The position numbers were made by a program, and so were the translations under genes. From Chromera velia (taxonomy: Eukaryota > Sar > Chromeraceae): a stretch of 20,000 nt of DNA. Under the pieces are notes generated by a model. The model did no database searches and was not told where the DNA came from. It saw only the letters and a program-made list of their open reading frames with translations. The stretch spans positions 1 to 20,000 of the forward strand of contig JAHBMJ010000900.1 in NCBI GenBank assembly GCA_018398765.1. Direction: 5' to 3'. Shown piece after piece: positions 19,774-20,000 of the stretch (the first letter of the stretch is position 1; every line of letters begins with the position of its first letter).

Positions 19774-20000
19774 CTCCGGTCTTTCCTCATGGGGGCCATG
19801 ACACGTTCAATCTTTGCCTGTCACTCTCACATTGCCAATCTTCTGCAGCGCTTCAAAAGCCTTCCGAGCAGTCCATTGAGAGGCCGCAGTGCTGTCCTGG
19901 ATCTTCTTGCCGACAGTATGGTCGAGTCCATTCGACGTCCTGCCACGGACGAGGAGGTCCAGTTGCACATTCGAGTCATAGGCACCCGCATAGGCATGGA
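1828..20000 (+). CDS. Giant multi-exon WD40-repeat scaffold protein (3' partial)
   Basis: One gene fills the rest of the window. My exon chain is 1828-1920, 2537-2583, 2908-3042, 3412-3480, 3903-4005, 4532-4943, 5381-5425, 6109-6150, 6547-6584, 7145-7202, 7455-7583, 7829-7873, 8699-8821, 9143-9327, 9553-9638, 10064-10119, 10336-10946, 11175-11292, 11478-12181, 12478-12849, 13006-13034, 13132-13201, 13272-18451, 18931-19594, 19849 to beyond 20000. Phases agree at all junctions, giving at least 3,188 codons. Residues 30-1270 hold WD40-like strands (for example LFLTSDLWELKLWDVDS, ALFLSCSSRQVGVWPF), enough for about two propellers. Residues ~1280-2860 are Ser/Pro/Arg-rich and probably disordered. 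Residues ~2866-2940 form a helical module, then a Gln/Arg-rich helix and an acidic tail. No enzyme motif, signal peptide or membrane segment is evident. The architecture fits a cytoplasmic scaffold, perhaps ciliary; the family is not recognised. Small exons are tentative. Confidence 0.75.
1921..1984 (+). repeat. (GTCA)n array overlapping the intron 1 donor
   Basis: About a dozen copies of gtca/gtct-type tetramers start exactly at the exon 1 donor, so the 5' splice-site hexamer gtcagt is repeated many times in tandem inside the intron. Confidence 0.9.
2537..2583 (+). CDS. WD40 gene exon 2
   Basis: The exon is flanked by ctgtctgcag and gtcagt. It encodes KAHLFLTSDLWELKL plus two bases of a Trp codon, a typical end-of-blade WD40 strand, and joins exon 3 to read LKLWDVDS. 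The frame was chosen because both neighbours fit it in phase. The following intron 2 (324 nt) contains a tandem duplication at 2713-2780. Confidence 0.65.
2713..2780 (+). repeat. Two-copy tandem duplication inside intron 2
   Basis: A 32-base unit (2713-2744, beginning ggcagcagggatctcgatta) is followed immediately by a second copy (2745-2780) that differs by one C-to-T change and a 4-base insertion. Confidence 0.92.
2908..3042 (+). CDS. WD40 gene exon 3
   Basis: The exon follows cctgcag and completes the Trp of exon 2, then DVDSRALLCTRATFSG and a charged linker (EQQKEAEREKAATGKSTFEV). It ends at ctcgt|gtcagt. The sequence gtcagtcagtgaag offers three overlapping donors (exon ends 3042, 3046 or 3050); 3042 keeps phase with the WD40-like reading of exon 4. 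Intron 3 (369 nt) is pyrimidine-rich with no other supported exon. Confidence 0.6.
3412..3480 (+). CDS. WD40 gene exon 4
   Basis: The acceptor is aatgcgcag and the donor ctg|gtccgt. The chosen frame encodes GKKGQPDLGPVWLLRFLSAC plus NC, a strand that continues into exon 5 as a normal-length WD40 blade. Another frame (RRANLISGLSGFYGSS) is open and could pair with other splice choices. Intron 4 (422 nt) contains a possible 42-nt cassette exon at 3833-3874. Confidence 0.5.
3833..3874 (+). other. Possible 42-nt cassette exon in intron 4
   Basis: A good acceptor (gtttgccag) and donor (gtgagc) flank 42 nt, a multiple of three, that is phase-compatible with both neighbours (LYVCVFIGPPQLDG). Including it leaves only a 28-nt intron (3875-3902) before exon 5, which is very short for splicing, so I treat it as optional. 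Confidence 0.25.
3903..4005 (+). CDS. WD40 gene exon 5
   Basis: The acceptor is ctctctctgcag and the donor cat|gtcagtcagg in phase 0. It encodes VAVDSSYNLRLLSLRDLSV and EATFYPLCSVANMRH, which with exon 4 forms a complete WD40-like blade. Intron 5 (526 nt) shows no repeat array and no supported exon. Confidence 0.65.
4532..4943 (+). CDS. WD40 gene exon 6 with RRxS motifs
   Basis: The exon begins after catgtgcag in phase 0 (LISAHSAAMKAGSGKK), followed by an acidic/Gly-rich loop and a basic Ser/Thr loop with RRHTV, RRASVTP and RRASVGT. A WD40 strand pair follows (ILDVCVFQHRAEVACAFDSR, then QIVIWG). I place the donor at 4944 (gtccgt), which keeps phase with exon 7; gtgtgc at 4852 or gtgcac at 4854 are alternatives that would end the exon just after the WD motif. 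Intron 6 is 437 nt with no supported exon. Confidence 0.65.
5381..5425 (+). CDS. WD40 gene exon 7 (3' end ambiguous)
   Basis: The acceptor is atttatgcag. It encodes LLSPGREKEVSGDEG, ending at gagg|gtgaga in phase 1, so that exon 8 continues as VTDFSECLLWNV. The frame remains open through 5520, where a gtcggt donor would give a longer exon (EIILSPSVCVEVEREKG...) ending in phase 0. Intron 7 (683 nt) contains a TGTC array and a purine-rich block. Confidence 0.45.
5521..5577 (+). repeat. (GGTT)n(TGTC)n microsatellite in intron 7
   Basis: GGTT/GGTC tetramers pass through a short CT run into about seven TGTC copies, in the sense strand of the WD40 gene. Confidence 0.93.
6001..6072 (+). repeat. Purine-rich tract in intron 7
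   Basis: About 70 bases of almost only A and G (aaagaaaagcagaaagaggg and similar) lie shortly before the exon 8 acceptor, the opposite composition to most intronic repeats here. Confidence 0.75.
6109..6150 (+). CDS. WD40 gene exon 8
   Basis: This 42-nt exon lies between ctttgcag and gtcagt. It encodes VTDFSECLLWNVV, a WD40 d-strand ending in the usual Trp. Phase 1 at both ends. Intron 8 (396 nt) has a CCCT-rich block near 6261-6288 and no supported exon. Confidence 0.6.
6547..6584 (+). CDS. WD40 gene exon 9
   Basis: This 38-nt exon lies between ttccggcag and gtcaga. It continues exon 8 as AHEVLSTDSTLHM, completing a WD40-like strand pair. It ends in phase 0. Intron 9 (560 nt) holds a 300-base purine-rich block. 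Confidence 0.55.
6590..6905 (+). repeat. Purine-rich block with (AAAG)n(AAGG)n array in intron 9
   Basis: The sense strand is strongly A/G-biased for about 300 bases, with a perfect-looking tetranucleotide core at about 6715-6780. The complementary strand gives long Phe/Leu/Ser open frames that are artefacts of the repeat. Confidence 0.9.
7145..7202 (+). CDS. WD40 gene exon 10
   Basis: The acceptor is gcctacag and the donor gtcagtcagc. It encodes AFKCIDGDIHTFRFWHGDD, a clear WD40 strand with the aromatic end. It starts in phase 0 and ends in phase 1. Confidence 0.65.
7455..7583 (+). CDS. WD40 gene exon 11
   Basis: The acceptor is tccctgcag. It encodes RHQGRVPRVCTEALELAKQM and RGRARTLQMVGDSVLPSTGG. 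The donor gtcagt at 7584 is the first of several tandem donors (gtgagt copies follow every four bases). Phase 1 at both ends. Confidence 0.65.
7584..7618 (+). repeat. (GTGA)n array at the intron 11 donor
   Basis: The donor gtcagt runs straight into gtga/gtgg tetramers that regenerate gtgagt several times. Intron 11 otherwise holds no supported feature. Confidence 0.9.
7829..7873 (+). CDS. WD40 gene exon 12
   Basis: The acceptor is tctctcgcag. It encodes SSHSFLLDERRLES, ending at gtgggt in phase 1; another gtgggt four bases downstream gives a frame-changing alternative. Intron 12 (825 nt, the longest) contains two large microsatellite blocks. Confidence 0.55.
7911..8024 (+). repeat. T/C-rich compound microsatellite with a C16 run in intron 12
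   Basis: A poly-T stretch, TTTC tetramers, sixteen C residues (7974-7989), a CT run and CA repeats follow one another on the sense strand. Confidence 0.95.
8256..8343 (+). repeat. (CCCTCT)n(CTT)n(CT)n(TG)n microsatellite in intron 12
   Basis: Hexamer, trimer and dimer pyrimidine repeats lead into a TG run, in the same CT-then-TG order as arrays at 1-66 and 18663-18737. Confidence 0.95.
8699..8821 (+). CDS. WD40 gene exon 13
   Basis: The acceptor is gcgcctgcag and the donor ttcg|gtgagc. It encodes DGVVSSMNAAKGVVLDAFRL and QEQVALLQGEDNWPPFKGPF. Phase 1 at both ends. Intron 13 (321 nt) starts with a CTGT/CCTG array. Confidence 0.7.
8833..8888 (+). repeat. (CTGT)n(CCTG)n microsatellite in intron 13
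   Basis: About five CTGT copies are followed by about five CCTG copies and a short TG run. Confidence 0.95.
9143..9327 (+). CDS. WD40 gene exon 14
   Basis: The acceptor is gtgctttcag and the donor cgt|gtaagt, the only fully canonical GTAAGT donor in this gene. It encodes VRRPPFQRLALFAKEKEK, a Gln/Gly-rich loop, and NYSTLMIAFRHQVLKLR. It ends in phase 0. Confidence 0.7.
9553..9638 (+). CDS. WD40 gene exon 15
   Basis: The acceptor is gcatgtgcag and the donor gtgggt. It encodes VCALAEDFFHLEAIPTSLQR and CVLPAPRL, ending in phase 2. Intron 15 (425 nt) is T-rich with no supported exon. Confidence 0.65.
10064..10119 (+). CDS. WD40 gene exon 16
   Basis: The acceptor is ctgtctgcag and the donor gtcagtcacc. 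It encodes FPLTGPLGHAVVAWFTGS and joins exon 17 as a strand pair. The reading frame stays open past the donor, but the downstream sequence is a TG-rich intron. Confidence 0.65.
10278..10335 (+). repeat. (TG)n-rich tract before exon 17
   Basis: Interrupted TG repeats followed by a CT run lead into the exon 17 acceptor tgtgtgcag. Confidence 0.85.
10336..10946 (+). CDS. WD40 gene exon 17
   Basis: It encodes about 203 residues: MLGLVGVRPPITGDEYCLTE, a basic loop (PGKKRGGQKKNN), and two WD40-like strand sets (ALAGVLLGSRAGAVRFFDDD; VVALDLEADSLVCGFADGAI then ELFEL). A Gly/Glu loop encoded over a ten-G run (10863-10872) follows. The acceptor is tgtgcag and the donor cag|gtgagg in phase 0. Confidence 0.85.
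11175..11292 (+). CDS. WD40 gene exon 18
   Basis: The acceptor is tcactgcag and the donor gtgtgt. It encodes RDITKSQSMDRFRRESND, a charged linker and SPVLAFHLQASS, which begins a new WD40 blade. It starts in phase 0 and ends in phase 1. Confidence 0.7.
11478..12181 (+). CDS. WD40 gene exon 19
   Basis: It encodes about 234 residues with WD40-like segments MVSASLVFAGFQMGRLVGWV and SACGLIVMASTGMARMWRVV separated by Ser/Pro-rich loops (PSGSPGGGTLSPSSRQTPG). The acceptor is ttctatgcag and the donor acg|gtcagt in phase 0. Intron 19 starts with a GA run. Confidence 0.85.
12199..12224 (+). repeat. (GA)n microsatellite in intron 19
   Basis: An uninterrupted GA dinucleotide run close to the donor. 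It is one of the few purine-rich arrays on the sense strand. Confidence 0.95.
12478..12849 (+). CDS. WD40 gene exon 20
   Basis: It is 124 codons, phase 0 at both ends, between gcacacag and gtcagtcaat. It encodes a WD40 blade (PKATAFNLARPHASFFAGFS then NGGLRVVRMD), a basic helical stretch (LMELRKKALERAGAPG) and a strand (VQRQLVQVVRCAFHTNE). Confidence 0.82.
13006..13034 (+). CDS. WD40 gene exon 21 (tentative microexon)
   Basis: It is 29 nt after an unusual acceptor (aaacgatag), with donor gtcgat, encoding SKKAAQWPA. It is proposed because exon 20 ends in phase 0 whereas exon 22 needs phase 2, and this exon corrects the phase exactly. The frame stays open for another 80 codons, so other structures are possible. 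Confidence 0.35.
13132..13201 (+). CDS. WD40 gene exon 22
   Basis: The acceptor is tttctgcag and the donor aag|gtcttc. It encodes PSACVNMPKHFLVGAIWQNY and LLK, which run straight into exon 23 as a WD40 blade. The donor is weak, but the join is strongly protein-like. Intron 22 is only 70 nt. Confidence 0.55.
13272..18451 (+). CDS. WD40 gene exon 23: last WD40 blades and giant disordered region
   Basis: This single exon is about 1,726 codons. It starts after tgcctgcag with VLAVDPHPARALFLSCSSRQ then VGVWPF, and a second WD40-like segment (LILCPTNGTLRLLNLSL) near residue 1260. From about residue 1290 to 2860 it is Ser/Pro/Arg/Gly-rich, with five RRxS motifs (near residues 1313, 1322, 1333, 1410, 1429), many SP sites (SPPKSPSKLTSPGG), a Lys/Gly patch (KKGKGKGKSG) and proline runs. 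A helical segment begins near residue 2866 (RREAVLELLGLQERTLKRHW). I end the exon at cc|gtctct (18452) because it joins exon 24 as FLYPFFRDLVEDG; gtaccc at 18446 is the alternative. The frame otherwise stops at 18480-18482. Confidence 0.85.
18452..18930 (+). other. Intron 23
   Basis: It is a 479-nt pyrimidine-rich intron with the CT/TG array at 18663-18737. It contains the stop codon that ends the exon 23 frame, so the gene continues only if it is spliced. If it is retained, the protein ends just after SLKKVPSCS. Confidence 0.6.
18663..18737 (+). repeat. (CT)n(TG)n microsatellite in intron 23
   Basis: A CT run changes to TG repeats with a TCT interruption, in the same composite order as the arrays at 1-66 and near 8300. 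Confidence 0.96.
18931..19594 (+). CDS. WD40 gene exon 24: helical and acidic C-terminal region
   Basis: The acceptor is acgcacgcag and the donor cct|gtcagt in phase 0. It encodes FFRDLVEDGIKRSRRAEQIR, a Gln/Arg-rich helix (RRRKRALQQQQQE), a Ser/Arg loop (SPSPSPRRCHTRTRRKSP), a helical segment (VELAEVLEALIIGLHSRLQR) and another (AACLVELLDELTERLRKV). An acidic tail follows (HSDEELSGDDG, VDDEDGEGG). The leucine-rich helices could mediate dimerisation or partner binding. Confidence 0.8.
19711..19773 (+). repeat. (TGTC)n(TTTC)n microsatellite in intron 24
   Basis: About eight TGTC copies are followed by about seven TTTC copies inside the 254-nt intron 24. Confidence 0.95.
19849..20000 (+). CDS. 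WD40 gene exon 25 (runs off the window)
   Basis: The acceptor is atcttctgcag in phase 0. It encodes RFKSLPSSPLRGRSAVLDLL and ADSMVESIRRPATDEEVQLH, and is still open at the window end, so the C-terminus lies downstream. Confidence 0.75.

Overview
The window is nuclear DNA of a eukaryote. The genes are built from many short exons separated by GT...AG introns full of pyrimidine-rich microsatellites (CT, TG, TGTC, TTTC, CAGT). There are no operons, Shine-Dalgarno sites or bacterial gene arrays. GC content is intermediate. The intron-dense giant gene and the repeat style suggest an alveolate such as a chromerid alga (Chromera-like) or a coccidian, with a brown-alga-like stramenopile as an alternative. 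This placement is inference from style only; no marker gene is present.

Layout: (1) 1-614 holds a CT/TG microsatellite and no convincing gene. It may carry the 3' flank of the next gene. (2) A small membrane-protein gene lies on the minus strand (coding 615-893, with a probable spliced 5' exon near 1091-1156). (3) 1157-1827 is a divergent intergenic region with an AT-rich tacgtata-type repeat and TATA-like stretches. (4) From 1828 to the end of the window, almost everything is one plus-strand gene that continues beyond base 20000.

I rebuilt this gene by hand as 25 exons (24 introns) whose reading phases agree at every junction. The joined coding sequence is 9,566 nt (3,188 codons plus 2 nt, still open). 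The first ~1,270 residues consist of WD40-type blades, enough for about two beta-propellers. Next comes a ~1,600-residue disordered Ser/Pro/Arg region, almost all in one 5.18-kb exon, with repeated RRxS phosphorylation-type motifs. Last is a conserved-looking helical module split by intron 23, a Gln/Arg-rich helix and an acidic tail. WD40 scaffolds with this design are common among ciliary and trafficking proteins, but I do not recognise the family.

The most unusual observation is the splice-site profile. In my model 17 of 24 donors begin GTC (11 are exactly GTCAGT), although most eukaryotes prefer a purine at +3, and 20 of 24 acceptors end GCAG. Two donors lie inside tetranucleotide arrays of the same motif, giving several tandem donor copies. 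The exon model is a hand reconstruction without transcript data; small exons are less certain than large ones.
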